Origin: Roseibium sp. Sym1
Lineage (GTDB): Bacteria > Pseudomonadota > Alphaproteobacteria > Rhizobiales > Stappiaceae
Assembly (NCBI RefSeq): GCF_027359675.1
Contig: NZ_CP114786.1
Coordinates: forward strand, 5,430,501 to 5,494,500
DNA: 64,000 bases
Reading direction: 5' to 3'
A model generated the notes under the pieces. That model was not told where the DNA came from and did not search any database. It saw nothing but the letters and a program-made list of their open reading frames with translations. Below, piece by piece: positions 17,870 through 26,529 of the stretch. The translations under genes were made by a program, and so were the position numbers. Each line of letters starts with the position of its first letter. Within the stretch, counting starts at the first letter, position 1.

Positions 17870-18312
17870 TGTCGTTTCTCCTCCAAGGGCAAAAAGTCGA
17901 ACGGTCCGTCCTGATAAAGGAACGTGACGCATTCGACGTTCGACACACATTTGCTCTGGTGCGGCAACCCGGCCGGGATTTCGTAATAGTCGCCTGCCTT
18001 CAGCACTTTCGCAGCTTCAGCGGCATCTGCCTCGGACGTGTGGACCATTTCACCGGAAACGACGAGACCGAACATGCTCGCGCTTTTCACATGAACAGGA
18101 CTGACAAGACCGGCGGGAAGGCGGACCATAGCCATGTAGCTTTCCTCGAACCGGTCTCCCTTCAGGGGTGCAAAGGCAACACCTTCAGGCGTGACTTCCC
18201 AGGACAGATCCGGTTGTGCCGTCAGACGGATTGCTTCGGGTTCGGCCGCTACAACCGGCAGACAGGCCGCAACTGAAAGCGCTGCCGCCCAAAGAGTGGT
18301 TCGCATGTGCAT
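17866..18312 (-). CDS. Exported cupin-domain protein
   Basis: A 148-residue protein with a signal peptide (TLWAAALSVAACLPVVAA) and one cupin domain. Its second motif is VLKAGDYYEIPAGLPHQSKC; the first is VSPVHVKSASMFGLVVSGEM. It resembles small periplasmic cupins annotated as DUF4437 or general cupin_2. Any enzyme activity is unknown. It is the first gene of an overlapping trio with ArsR and SRPBCC genes, an unusual first member for such an operon. GGAG lies seven to eight bases before the ATG. Confidence 0.78.
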   Translation of the reverse strand: MHMRTTLWAAALSVAACLPVVAAEPEAIRLTAQPDLSWEVTPEGVAFAPLKGDRFEESYMAMVRLPAGLVSPVHVKSASMFGLVVSGEMVHTSEADAAEAAKVLKAGDYYEIPAGLPHQSKCVSNVECVTFLYQDGPFDFLPLEEKRQ

Positions 18313-18324
18313 TGAAATCTCCTC

Positions 18325-18344
18325 ATGACACCATTTGGTGTCAT
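18325..18344. promoter_or_regulatory. Perfect 20-bp palindrome, probable ArsR operator 1
   Basis: ATGACACCA-TT-TGGTGTCAT is a perfect inverted repeat with nine-base arms, starting 13 bases upstream of the cupin start codon. Its position overlaps the leader of the cupin-arsR-SRPBCC operon, where a repressor would block transcription. Confidence 0.7.
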
Positions 18345-18350
18345 TTTAAG

Positions 18351-18369
18351 TAACACCTTTTGGTTTCAT
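18351..18369. promoter_or_regulatory. Second, imperfect operator copy
   Basis: TAACACCTTTTGGTTTCAT matches the right 19 bases of the perfect palindrome at 16 of 19 positions, 25 bases further upstream. Two copies in the same orientation suggest two adjacent dimers binding. Confidence 0.55.
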
Positions 18370-18422
18370 TTCAAGGCCTTTTCCCTTTAACCGGATCAAA
18401 AACTACAACAGGAGTTGTTTTG

Positions 18423-18457
18423 GTGCGATTTCGTACTATTATAGTTCGATATCGCAC
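18423..18457. promoter_or_regulatory. 35-bp operator upstream of the nitroreductase-marR operon
   Basis: Two 16-base arms, GTGCGATTTCGTACTA and TAGTTCGATATCGCAC, are inverted with 14 of 16 positions paired and a TTA spacer. The element ends 18 bases before the start codon and includes AT-rich hexamers able to serve as a -10 box. It is the best candidate for binding by the MarR protein encoded in the same operon. Confidence 0.65.
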
Positions 18458-18475
18458 TAAATGAACGAGGATGTC

Positions 18476-19582
18476 ATGACACTGAACCGACGCAAGACGC
18501 TGACCCTGCTCGGTGGCGGGATGGTTGTCGCAGCAGCCGCGTCCGCCGGCACTTTCCTGGCGACGCGTACACCAACCCGCGCCCTTGACCCTTGGAGGGC
18601 CGCAGGCGGCTATGAAGACCCCCGTCTTTTTGCCCTGTCCTATGCCTTGCTGGCTCCCAACCCGCACAATCGCCAACCCTGGCTGGCAGACCTGGCGGAC
18701 GAAGACGCCCTGACGCTCTATCGTGACGAAACCAGGGACCTTCCTCAAACCGACCCGCATCTCCGGCAGATCTTTGTCGGTCTCGGCTGCTTCCTGGAAC
18801 TTCTGTCAGTCGCCGCAACACTGCGCGGCAAACACGCGGAAACCCGCCTCTTTCCTGAAGGCCCGGACGGGCCGGTTGCGCATGTCCGGCTGAAGAACGG
18901 AGCATCAAGGGATCCCCTCGCCGGCCAGATGCTCGACAGGCGGTCCTGCAAGGAGCCTTTCGCGGACACCCCCGTGCCACAGGCCGCAGCAGGGGAGCTT
19001 GCCGGCCACGGCACTGTCATCACTGCACCGGAATCGGTCGCCCGGCTCCGGAAACTGACCTGGGACGCCTGGTTGACGGAAATGCACACGCACCGGACTC
19101 TGAAGGAAAGCGTCGACCTGATGCGCTTCGGCAAGGCTGAAATCAACGCCAACCCGGACGGCATCGACCTCGGCGGTCCGTTCCTGGAAAGCCTGATGCT
19201 GGCCGGCGTCCTGACACGTGACAATCAGCTCGATCCGCAATCGGCCGGGTTCCGGGAAGGTGTGGCCATCTATGAAGAGATGCTCTACGCCACGCCGGCT
19301 TATGTGGTTCTGACCACACCGGGCAACGCACGGACCGATCAGATCGCGGCGGGCCAGCGCTGGCTTCGGCTCAACCTGGACACGACGCGCCTTGGTCTGG
19401 CCCTGCACCCCGTCAGCCAGGCCCTTCAGGAATACGCGGAAATGAAACCCCATTACACTGAGGCCCATCGGATGCTTGCCAAACCCGGAGAAACCGTTCA
19501 GATGCTAGGACGATTGGGGTACGGACCGAAAACACCGCGAACGCCGCGCTGGCCACTTGAAACACGGATCTTGAATGGATAG
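18476..19582 (+). CDS. Tat-exported nitroreductase-like (Acg-type) FMN oxidoreductase
   Basis: A 368-residue protein starting with a twin-arginine signal (LNRRKTLTLLGGG, hydrophobic stretch to about residue 30). The rest resembles the Acg/nitroreductase-like group: LLAPNPHNRQPW near residue 60, LDRRSCKEPF, and a C-terminal LGLALHPVSQALQEY. Members bind FMN; substrates are poorly known. The ATG at 18476 is preferred over 18461 because GAGG lies five bases before it. Its stop overlaps the start of a MarR regulator by eight bases, so expression is coupled. Confidence 0.72.
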   Translation: MTLNRRKTLTLLGGGMVVAAAASAGTFLATRTPTRALDPWRAAGGYEDPRLFALSYALLAPNPHNRQPWLADLADEDALTLYRDETRDLPQTDPHLRQIFVGLGCFLELLSVAATLRGKHAETRLFPEGPDGPVAHVRLKNGASRDPLAGQMLDRRSCKEPFADTPVPQAAAGELAGHGTVITAPESVARLRKLTWDAWLTEMHTHRTLKESVDLMRFGKAEINANPDGIDLGGPFLESLMLAGVLTRDNQLDPQSAGFREGVAIYEEMLYATPAYVVLTTPGNARTDQIAAGQRWLRLNLDTTRLGLALHPVSQALQEYAEMKPHYTEAHRMLAKPGETVQMLGRLGYGPKTPRTPRWPLETRILNG

Positions 19583-20030
19583 CGAGACACGCCAGACCCT
19601 CTTCCGCTTTTTCAACGAGGTCGGAATCATCGCGCAGCTCAGCCGCACGGCGATGGAGGCCCGGTTGCCGAAGGGACTGACCCTGCCCCACTTCTCCGTG
19701 ATCAATCACCTTGTGCGGGTCAGTGACGGCCAGACGCCGCTCACCCTGGCAAGGGCTTTCCAGGTTCCCAAGACCACCATGACGCATACACTCGCCGGGC
19801 TGCTCGAGCATGGGTTTGTCGAAATGCGCCCGAATCCGAACGACGGCCGCAGCAAGACCGTCTGGCTGACGGACCGCGGACGCCGCTTCCGTGAGGAGGC
19901 CATCCGCCTGATCGATCCCGACATGGACGCGCTGAAGGATCATGTTCCGCCGGAGCGCATCGCCGCTCTCCTGCCGGCGCTCGCCGAGATCCGCGCCTTT
20001 ATGGATGCCTACCGGGACGAAACCGACTGA
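19575..20030 (+). CDS. MarR-family transcriptional regulator
   Basis: A 151-residue winged-helix regulator: dimerisation helix at the N-terminus (FRFFNEVGIIAQLSRTAME), HTH with LARAFQVPKTTMTHTLAGLLEHGFV and the wing RPNPNDGRSKTVWLTDRGR. It overlaps the upstream oxidoreductase gene and is followed by a terminator, so the pair forms a bicistronic unit. Autoregulation through the 35-bp inverted repeat at 18423-18457 is likely (inference). Confidence 0.9.
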   Translation: MDSETRQTLFRFFNEVGIIAQLSRTAMEARLPKGLTLPHFSVINHLVRVSDGQTPLTLARAFQVPKTTMTHTLAGLLEHGFVEMRPNPNDGRSKTVWLTDRGRRFREEAIRLIDPDMDALKDHVPPERIAALLPALAEIRAFMDAYRDETD

Positions 20031-20094
20031 ACACGCCCAGAGCGGTCCGACCGGAATTGACAAGACTACACTGACAAGTTTACCTGATGCCGTT

Positions 20095-20119
20095 AACCGG
20101 ACATTCGCAGTCCGGTTTT
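20095..20119 (+). terminator. Intrinsic terminator after the marR gene
   Basis: AACCGGAC and GTCCGGTT form an 8-bp stem with a seven-base loop and a short T run, 65 bases after the marR stop codon. Confidence 0.65.
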
Positions 20120-20186
20120 GATTGATCTTGTGTCGTTCAGCGCCATATGATCGGTACAAAGAACAGGGACGCAGGGAGAGCGCCAC

Positions 20187-21242
20187 GTGACTGACGGCAA
20201 GATTGTGGTTTCGGCACCAACGGCAACCGACAATGCGGCGGCGTCCGCACCAATGATCGATCCCTTCGGCCGTGCCGTCACCTATCTGCGTGTTTCAGTC
20301 ACCGACCGCTGCGACTTCCGCTGTGTCTATTGCATGGCCGAGGACATGACGTTCCTGCCGAAGCGTGAAGTCCTGAGCCTCGAAGAGCTAGATCGCCTGT
20401 GTACCGCCTTTGTCGAAAAGGGCGTTCGCAAGCTGCGCCTGACCGGCGGCGAGCCGCTTGTGCGCAAGAACATCATGAGCCTGATCCGCAGCCTGGGCCG
20501 CCACCTGGACAGCGGTGCTCTCGAAGAGCTGACGATCACCACCAACGGATCGCAGCTCGCGCGATATGCCACCGAGCTCCATGACGCCGGGGTGCGCCGG
20601 ATCAATGTGTCGATCGACACGCTGGATGCGCAGAAATTCAAGACGGTCACCCGGTGGGGAGACCTGGGCAAGGTCATGGATGGCATCAGGGCAGCGACCG
20701 AAGCCGGATTGAAGATCAAGGTCAACATGGTCGCTCTGAAAGGTGTCAACGAGGACGAGATCATTCCGATGCTGGAATGGTGCCACGAACACGGCCACGA
20801 CCTGACACTGATCGAGACCATGCCTCTTGGCGAGATCGACGGTGACCGCACCGACCAGTACCTGCCGCTGTCCACGGTGAGGCAGCGCCTGTCGGAGCGC
20901 TTCACCCTGACGGATATTCCCTACAAGACCGGCGGCCCGGCCCGCTACGTGACACTCGAGGAAACAGGCGGCCGACTGGGCTTCATCACGCCGATGACCC
21001 ATAATTTCTGCGAAAGCTGCAACCGTGTCCGGGTCACTTGCACCGGCCAGCTCTACATGTGTCTCGGACAGGATGACATGGCCGATCTGCGCGCCCCGTT
21101 GCGGGCTTCGGAAGGCAATGACCTGTTGAATGACGCCATTGACGAAGCCATTGGACGCAAGCCGAAAGGCCATGATTTCGTCATCGACAGAAAGCGCAAG
21201 CAGCCAGCCGTTGCCCGTCACATGAGCGTCACCGGCGGTTGA
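20187..21242 (+). CDS. moaA: GTP 3',8-cyclase MoaA
   Basis: A 351-residue radical SAM enzyme that catalyses the first step of molybdenum cofactor synthesis from GTP. The N-terminal cluster motif is [26 protein letters not shown] and [11 protein letters not shown] follow. The C-terminal second cluster uses [13 protein letters not shown]. The protein ends with the functionally required Gly-Gly. It starts at GTG 20187 with GGGAGAG upstream. The other cofactor genes of the window (mobA, mobB, moeA, fdhD) lie about 5 kb downstream, not in the same operon. Confidence 0.96.
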   Translation: MTDGKIVVSAPTATDNAAASAPMIDPFGRAVTYLRVSVTDRCDFRCVYCMAEDMTFLPKREVLSLEELDRLCTAFVEKGVRKLRLTGGEPLVRKNIMSLIRSLGRHLDSGALEELTITTNGSQLARYATELHDAGVRRINVSIDTLDAQKFKTVTRWGDLGKVMDGIRAATEAGLKIKVNMVALKGVNEDEIIPMLEWCHEHGHDLTLIETMPLGEIDGDRTDQYLPLSTVRQRLSERFTLTDIPYKTGGPARYVTLEETGGRLGFITPMTHNFCESCNRVRVTCTGQLYMCLGQDDMADLRAPLRASEGNDLLNDAIDEAIGRKPKGHDFVIDRKRKQPAVARHMSVTGG

Positions 21243-21293
21243 GCACGTCACAACCGCCCTTTCGACATCCACGCAGTCAATCGTCGTTTTGCC

Positions 21294-22532
21294 CTACTCG
21301 GCCGGAACAAATTTTTCCGCTGCCTCGAGTCGGCCGATCGAGAGTGCCGCAACCAGGCTCAGGCTTATGCCGGCGCCCATGACCATGATCATGCCCCAGG
21401 GCGTTCCCGCGAACAGGCTGTCTGCGTAGAGCCAGGCGACGAGGGAACCGGCCACGGCGCCGGTGGCCACTTGCAACGAAGCCGTCAGGCCGGATGCAGC
21501 CCCGGTCAGTTCCGGCCGCACGCTGACCGCTCCGGACAAGGCGCTCGGCAGGCAGACGCCGTTTCCGAGCCCCAGCAGGAACATCGGCAGAAACAGGCTT
21601 GGCGCCGTCAGGGCGTCGAAATGGGCGAAGCCCGTGATCACCAGCACGCTGACCATACCGATCACGGTGCCGGCAAGGATCATCGGATACATGCCGACCC
21701 GCTCAGCGAAACGGCCGGAAAGATAATTCCCGACGATGTAACCAAGGGCTACAAACATGAAATAGAAGCCCATTTCTGCCGCGCTCAGGGACAACAGGCC
21801 GGAAGCAATAAACGGCGCGCCGCCGAGATAGGCAAAGTAGGTGAGCGCGCTGAAGGCTGCTGTCAGTGCATAGCTCCAGTAAAGCGGTTCGCGAAACAGG
21901 GTCGCATAGGACCGCAGGATTTGGCGCGCGCCGATCGAATTGCGATCCCGATGGGTTTCCGGCAGATAATAGATCGTTGCCAGCAATACGCCGATCCCGA
22001 AGATCAACAACAGGACGAAACCGCCCTGCCAGCCGTAGAATTCGTCGAGCAGACCGCCGACTGCGGGAGCTATTGTCGGCATCACCGCCATGCCCATGGT
22101 GACATACCCGATCATGCTGGCGGCCTGTCTCGGGCTGTGGAGGTCACGGATGATTGCACGGCCCAGGACCATCCCCGTGCAGCCCCCGGCCGCCTGCAGC
22201 ACACGCGCGGCAATCAGGGTTTCGATGGTTGGAGCAAGAAGACACAAGATGCTGCCAACGGCAAACAGCACCATACCGGCAATTATGACCGGTCTGCGTC
22301 CGAACTGGTCGGACAACGGGCCCCAGAAAAGCTGCGAAACGGCGACCGCGATAAAAAAGGCCGACATGGTCAGCTGGATTTCACCTGCGGTTGCAGAAAA
22401 TACAATCATCATGCCGGCCAGCGACGGCAGGTAGATCTGCATTGCGAGCGGACTGACCGTCGAGATCGCGATGAGCACACCCAGGGAGGGTTTGGCTTCG
22501 TCACCTTTTTCCTGAGAGACGCCAGCGGACAT
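21294..22532 (-). CDS. Bcr/CflA-family multidrug efflux MFS transporter
   Basis: A 412-residue membrane protein with about twelve transmembrane helices. The first helix is LGVLIAISTVSPLAMQIYLP, with the family-typical YLPSL following, and GPLSDQFGRRPVIIAG is the loop 2-3 MFS signature. Bcr/CflA proteins export drugs such as bicyclomycin or chloramphenicol by proton antiport; the substrate here is unknown. The start at 22532 leaves 16 residues before helix 1; an in-frame ATG at 22595 adds 21 residues and cannot be excluded, as neither has a convincing binding site. Confidence 0.87.
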   Translation of the reverse strand: MSAGVSQEKGDEAKPSLGVLIAISTVSPLAMQIYLPSLAGMMIVFSATAGEIQLTMSAFFIAVAVSQLFWGPLSDQFGRRPVIIAGMVLFAVGSILCLLAPTIETLIAARVLQAAGGCTGMVLGRAIIRDLHSPRQAASMIGYVTMGMAVMPTIAPAVGGLLDEFYGWQGGFVLLLIFGIGVLLATIYYLPETHRDRNSIGARQILRSYATLFREPLYWSYALTAAFSALTYFAYLGGAPFIASGLLSLSAAEMGFYFMFVALGYIVGNYLSGRFAERVGMYPMILAGTVIGMVSVLVITGFAHFDALTAPSLFLPMFLLGLGNGVCLPSALSGAVSVRPELTGAASGLTASLQVATGAVAGSLVAWLYADSLFAGTPWGMIMVMGAGISLSLVAALSIGRLEAAEKFVPAE

Positions 22533-23022
22533 GCCCGGGAAGAAACCTTTGTTGCTGCAACCGGCCCGACTGAGCGGTTTGGGAGCATGCACCATACAAG
22601 TCGCCCGTGATCCGGACGTGAAAAACCCAATTGTTACAGTCGCTCATGATTGAATCGATTGAATTACCTGCCAAATGGCAGAGGCCATTTGGACCGCAGG
22701 CGTCGCTCAAAGAGGCGAACGACGCCGCGGGCCATCGGTTTGTTCCTCATGGCCTTTGTCCCGCATTAGCCACTCTTCATTGCCGATCAACCGGGGGCCG
22801 GACAATGCCGTCCCGCTATTGTGTCGGCGCGCGGCACCAATCCGGGCATGCAGTCCTCCGGTCCGAACAAACGCAACCCCCGGATGCATCACCAAGGGGA
22901 AGGCAATCCACACCCGGCACTCCCCGCCACACAAGCCAGTGCTGCATTTTACCGAGGCGGCGCGAGATCGCATTGCGATACCTGCGAAACAGCCGGGTTT
23001 CCGAGCGGAGGCTGCGGACGGA
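22533..23022. other. Intergenic region between the MFS and mrp genes
   Basis: About 490 bases. Overlapping frames here have no domain and their codon use is unlike the neighbours. A palindrome at 22671-22692 is the only structured element seen. Confidence 0.45.
22671..22692. promoter_or_regulatory. Palindrome upstream of the MFS exporter
   Basis: CCAAATGG and CCATTTGG are perfect eight-base inverted arms around a six-base spacer, about 140 bases upstream of the exporter start. It could be an operator for a regulator encoded elsewhere. No T run follows. Confidence 0.35.
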
Positions 23023-24165
23023 TTATTCGAACACGATATTCGGCGCGGCCCTCTCCTGCGCCGTTTCCGCCGCTTCAATACCCGACAGGACGGCAGCGGC
23101 AATCTCCTTGTAGAGTCCAGAAACCGTGCCTTCCGGATCGGACACGACAACAGGCGTGCCGGCATCCGAGGTTTCCCTGATTTTCATCGTCAGCGGAATT
23201 TCACCTAGAAACGGCACCCCGAGCCTGGTCGCTTCGGCCCGCGCGCCGCCATGTCCGAAAATGTCATGGCGCCCGCCGCAATCAGGGCAGAGGAAATAGC
23301 TCATGTTCTCGACAATGCCGAGCACGGGCACGTCCACACGCTTGAACATGTTGAGCCCCTTGCGCGCATCGATCAATGCGAGATCCTGGGGTGTCGAAAC
23401 GATGACGGCCCCCGCCAGCGGCACCTGCTGTGCCATGGTCAATTGCGCGTCGCCTGTTCCGGGCGGCATGTCGACCACCAGAACATCGAGATCGCCCCAG
23501 GCGACCTCCCGAAGCATTTGGGTCAGCGCGGAGATCACCATCGGCCCCCGCCAGATCATTGGTGTTTCTTCCTCCACCATGAATCCCATCGACATCACCT
23601 TGATACCGTAGCCCTCGAGCGGCTTCAGGAGCCTGCCTTCAAGCTGTTCCGGGCGCCCGGAAACGTTGAAGAGACGCGGCACGGACGGGCCGTAGATATC
23701 AGCGTCCAGGACGCCGACCTTCCGGCCGAGCGCCGCCATTGCGAGTGCCAGGTTCGCGGTTGTCGTCGACTTGCCGACGCCCCCCTTGCCGGACGCAACG
23801 GCGATGATGTGCTTGATGCCCGGCACCCCTGGCTTTTGAGGCGCCTGTTCCTCGGGCGCCCTGCGCTGGGGCTGTGGCGGGGCCTTCGGAGCGGTGTTGC
23901 GGGCGCCGCCGGCAGCCCGTTCGGCCGTCAGTGCAACCATCGCGGTCTCGACACCCGGAACTTCCTTCACCACTTTCTCGGCGGCCTGACGCAGCGGTTC
24001 CAGTTCCTGGGCGCGCTCGGCCGGCACCGTTATGGAAAACGCCACGCGGCCATCGGATGCAAACACATCCGAGACCAGCCCCAGGGAAACGATGTCCCCT
24101 TCAAGGTCCGGCCCCTTGATCTGCCTGAGACGCTCCATGACCGCGTTCTTGATGGTGTCGTTCAT
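23023..24165 (-). CDS. mrp: Mrp/NBP35-type iron-sulfur cluster carrier ATPase
   Basis: A 380-residue protein. An N-terminal MIP18/DUF59 domain (about 1-85, KGPDLEGDIVSLGLV) is joined by a Pro/Gln-rich linker (APKAPPQPQRRAPEEQ) to a P-loop domain with the deviant Walker A motif ASGKGGVGKSTT, DADIYGPSVPRL and VVDMPPGTGDAQLT. The cluster-binding CPDC is present. It carries iron-sulfur clusters to target apoproteins in the cytoplasm. The ATG at 24165 begins at the DUF59 domain with GGGG upstream; longer in-frame starts have no similarity. It sits near molybdenum-cofactor genes, whose MoaA needs iron-sulfur clusters, but is not in an operon with them. Confidence 0.93.
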   Translation of the reverse strand: MNDTIKNAVMERLRQIKGPDLEGDIVSLGLVSDVFASDGRVAFSITVPAERAQELEPLRQAAEKVVKEVPGVETAMVALTAERAAGGARNTAPKAPPQPQRRAPEEQAPQKPGVPGIKHIIAVASGKGGVGKSTTTANLALAMAALGRKVGVLDADIYGPSVPRLFNVSGRPEQLEGRLLKPLEGYGIKVMSMGFMVEEETPMIWRGPMVISALTQMLREVAWGDLDVLVVDMPPGTGDAQLTMAQQVPLAGAVIVSTPQDLALIDARKGLNMFKRVDVPVLGIVENMSYFLCPDCGGRHDIFGHGGARAEATRLGVPFLGEIPLTMKIRETSDAGTPVVVSDPEGTVSGLYKEIAAAVLSGIEAAETAQERAAPNIVFE

Positions 24166-24547
24166 TACCCCGTCCTGTCGTACTTTGTGACAACATCCCC
24201 GTGCGGCCACTTTCATTAGCAGAAATGTAGATCGCGGCGGTCCGTCTGCAATCTGCCAAACTGAAGCAGTTGTGATGGCCACCTGTTACCAAGCAGTCTT
24301 AAAAGCGATGGATTCCCGAAACAAGGCCGCTTGCCGGTCGTTCTGCAGCACAGAGCGGTCCGGTTGACGCGTCATGCGGTCCGAGTTCAATTTTCGGGCA
24401 GCTTCCGGGCCCCTGGATGCACGCCACAAGGCGCTTGTCCCTTTTCCCGGGCGGCATTCCAGGAAGAGGCTTGCCTCCAGCGGATGTTCGACTAACTTCG
24501 GCAACCCGTCACCATCCCCCAACCCTGCAAACCCCCTGGAACAGACC
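24166..24547. other. Divergent intergenic region between mrp and the SDR gene
   Basis: About 380 bases that must hold two divergent promoters. No convincing gene, palindrome or RNA was recognised. Confidence 0.4.
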
Positions 24548-25228
24548 ATGCCGGCTTGCCTTGTCACCGCAGCCAATCGCGGGATTGGCCTTGAAATCAC
24601 GCGTGCCGCCCTTGGCAAAGGCTGGACCGTCTTCGGATCGGTCCGTAGCGAGCAGCTTGCGCAACAGACCAGGGACAGTTTGCAGGGGGATTTTCGCCCC
24701 CTGATATTTGACGTTACCGACCACTTGGCAGTCCATGCCGCCGCCACGGCGCTCGACAGTGCCCTTGACCTGCTCATCAACAATGCCGGCATCATTTCTC
24801 CGGAACGGCAGACCCCTCTGGACATGGATTTTGACGGCTTTGCGAAAACCCTCAGCGTCAACACGCTGGCGCCGCTCGCGGTTTCACAGGCCTTTCTGCC
24901 GCATCTGAGACGGTCCGGTCGCGGGCGGATCCTGACGATATCAAGTCAAATGGCCTGGATGGGCTATCGCAAGGCCGACACGCTCGCCTACAGGGCTTCC
25001 AAGGCGGCCGTCAACAAGGTCATGCAGGGCCTGGCAACGGCTTTGGAGGGTGAAGGGATCCCCGTCGCGCTGATTGATCCGGGCTGGGTGCGCACGGACA
25101 TGGGAGGACCGATGGCAGACAACTCTCCTCAAGATGTTGCGACCGGAATCCTGGCAGTGTCAGAGGGGCTCTCAATTGCCGATACAGGCAAGTTCTTCAG
25201 ATGGTCGGGTGAAGAACGTCCATTCTGA
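24548..25228 (+). CDS. Short-chain dehydrogenase/reductase
   Basis: A 226-residue Rossmann-fold oxidoreductase. The cofactor motif is the variant TAANRGIGLEI (usual TGxxxGIG), followed by LLINNAGI and the catalytic residues: Ser in ILTISSQMAWM and YRASK (Tyr and Lys). GWVRTDMGG follows the active site as usual. The group resembles C-factor-like SDRs of unknown substrate. The ATG at 24548 begins two residues before the first beta strand; the in-frame extension to 24374 has no similarity. Confidence 0.85.
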   Translation: MPACLVTAANRGIGLEITRAALGKGWTVFGSVRSEQLAQQTRDSLQGDFRPLIFDVTDHLAVHAAATALDSALDLLINNAGIISPERQTPLDMDFDGFAKTLSVNTLAPLAVSQAFLPHLRRSGRGRILTISSQMAWMGYRKADTLAYRASKAAVNKVMQGLATALEGEGIPVALIDPGWVRTDMGGPMADNSPQDVATGILAVSEGLSIADTGKFFRWSGEERPF

Positions 25229-25512
25229 TCCGACATCCGCCGGCAGCAGCAGTTTCGACGCCGAATCCCTCGACGTACGCCATTTCAAGACATCGAATGC
25301 AGACGCGGCTCCTTTTCCACACAAAGATAAGGCGATGTTGTTTTACACAGCTTTCTTGACGCACGCCCCCTGCCCGCAAGCACTGTTTGTTCGAGGACTT
25401 TGTGGAAGATCCGTAACGTTGCCGGCTTACCTTGAGGTTTGATCCAAATTTTAAGCAAATGTGAGGAATTGAAGCGCAGGCTGGTTCTATCGGCAAAAGG
25501 ATGGAACTCGCC

Positions 25513-25971
25513 ATGGAACTTTATCGCGCCTGCTACAGAAGCAGAATCAAGTGGGACAAGATGCGTTTGCCCTTGCCCGACGAAATCGACAAGACTTTGC
25601 TGCGCATCCGCCGCATCAACCGCAAGGCCGGCGTTACGGGCGCCCTGTTCCTGGTGGACCAGCACATTTTCCAGATACTGGAAGGTCAAACCGGTCAGGT
25701 TCTCGATACCGTCTATTGCGTCATGAATGACCCGCGGTTGCACGACATCGAAGGCATCATCCATGAACCGGCCGACTTCCGGCTGTTTCCGAACTCGCTG
25801 ATGTTCTTCAGGGACCTGACGGACGGTCTGGCGGCCTCCAGCAACGAGGTCCTGCGGCCGTTGCTCGATCATCCCGGCGACATCACGCGCGACGAAGCCT
25901 ATCTGGCATTCTGCCATTACGCCAACGAACTGCAGCAAGGCCGTCTGACAAACGACATGCTCATGATCTGA
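25513..25971 (+). CDS. Short BLUF-domain blue-light photoreceptor
   Basis: A 152-residue protein made of a BLUF domain plus a short C-terminal extension. The flavin-contacting residues of the family are kept: Tyr in LYRACYRSR, Asn in RINRKAGVTGALF and Gln in IFQILEGQTGQV. NDPRLHDIEGI closes the fold. Short BLUF proteins act through partner proteins rather than a fused output domain. No EAL, cyclase or kinase gene is adjacent, so the partner is unknown. The start is either 25513 or 25501; AAGG at 25497 is better spaced for 25513. Confidence 0.85.
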   Translation: MELYRACYRSRIKWDKMRLPLPDEIDKTLLRIRRINRKAGVTGALFLVDQHIFQILEGQTGQVLDTVYCVMNDPRLHDIEGIIHEPADFRLFPNSLMFFRDLTDGLAASSNEVLRPLLDHPGDITRDEAYLAFCHYANELQQGRLTNDMLMI

Positions 25972-26108
25972 GCCCAGGGCTCAAACGCAACCGTTTGCCG
26001 GGACACGGACCGGTCGGTCGCGTATATCGCAAGCGCTGTCGCGTCAACGTTCCAGTCATTTTGCCGATGACACCGACAGGCTTGGCCCTTGTTCAAGGGA
26101 GCCTGGCC

Positions 26109-26467
26109 ATGTCAGCAGTTCGTTCGAGCCTTCGGTCTCTTCCTGCGGGCCTTCTCGCCGCAGTGGCCGGTTTCACAAGCGCCTTCGCCATTGTCTCAAG
26201 GCCTCGCGGAACTCCTGCGTCGCCGTTCCTAAGGCCTGCGGTTACGCTTGCAGTCCTGATCGAGGCGGCCGCCGGCCTTGCGCTGCGGGGCGCATTCGCT
26301 TTTCCATCGGCGAGGCAACTAAGGCACCTGAAAACCGCTAAAGAGCCATCATTTCCTTAATGGTGACGGATATCGGTGCCGGCTTCTTCGGTGTGTCCGG
26401 TGCTCTCCGGGGACTACTGGCAGGCGGCGTGTTCCTGGCACTGGCGCGAACGAAAACGTCCAACTAA
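26109..26467 (+). pseudogene. benE: Remnant of a BenE-family benzoate transporter
   Basis: Two pieces in different frames resemble the ends of a BenE-type membrane transporter. The first, from the ATG at 26109 (AAGGGAG seven bases before it), reads LRSLPAGLLAAVAGFTSAFAIV, like the first transmembrane helix, then VLIEAAAGLALRGAF, like a late helix. The second, around 26360-26467, reads LMVTDIGAGFFGVSGALRGL and LAGGVFLAL, like the last helix (family pattern VTASG..GIGSAFWGL.AG). The intact family is near 390 residues, so most of the middle is missing. Assignment rests on pattern recognition. Confidence 0.55.
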
Positions 26468-26529
26468 CACCTTGCCCCCCGGCAATGCCGTCCCATAGTG
26501 TTCGAAAACATGTTGAAGAATGGAGTCGC

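Noticed and set aside
22631..23208. Overlapping plus-strand frames of 160-177 codons between the MFS and mrp genes
   Set aside because: No known domain, unusual composition rich in Arg, Pro and Cys, overlap with the 3' end of mrp on the other strand.
25969..25983. TGAGCCCAGGGCTCA palindrome at the BLUF stop codon
   Set aside because: Short arms with almost no loop and no T run; likely chance.
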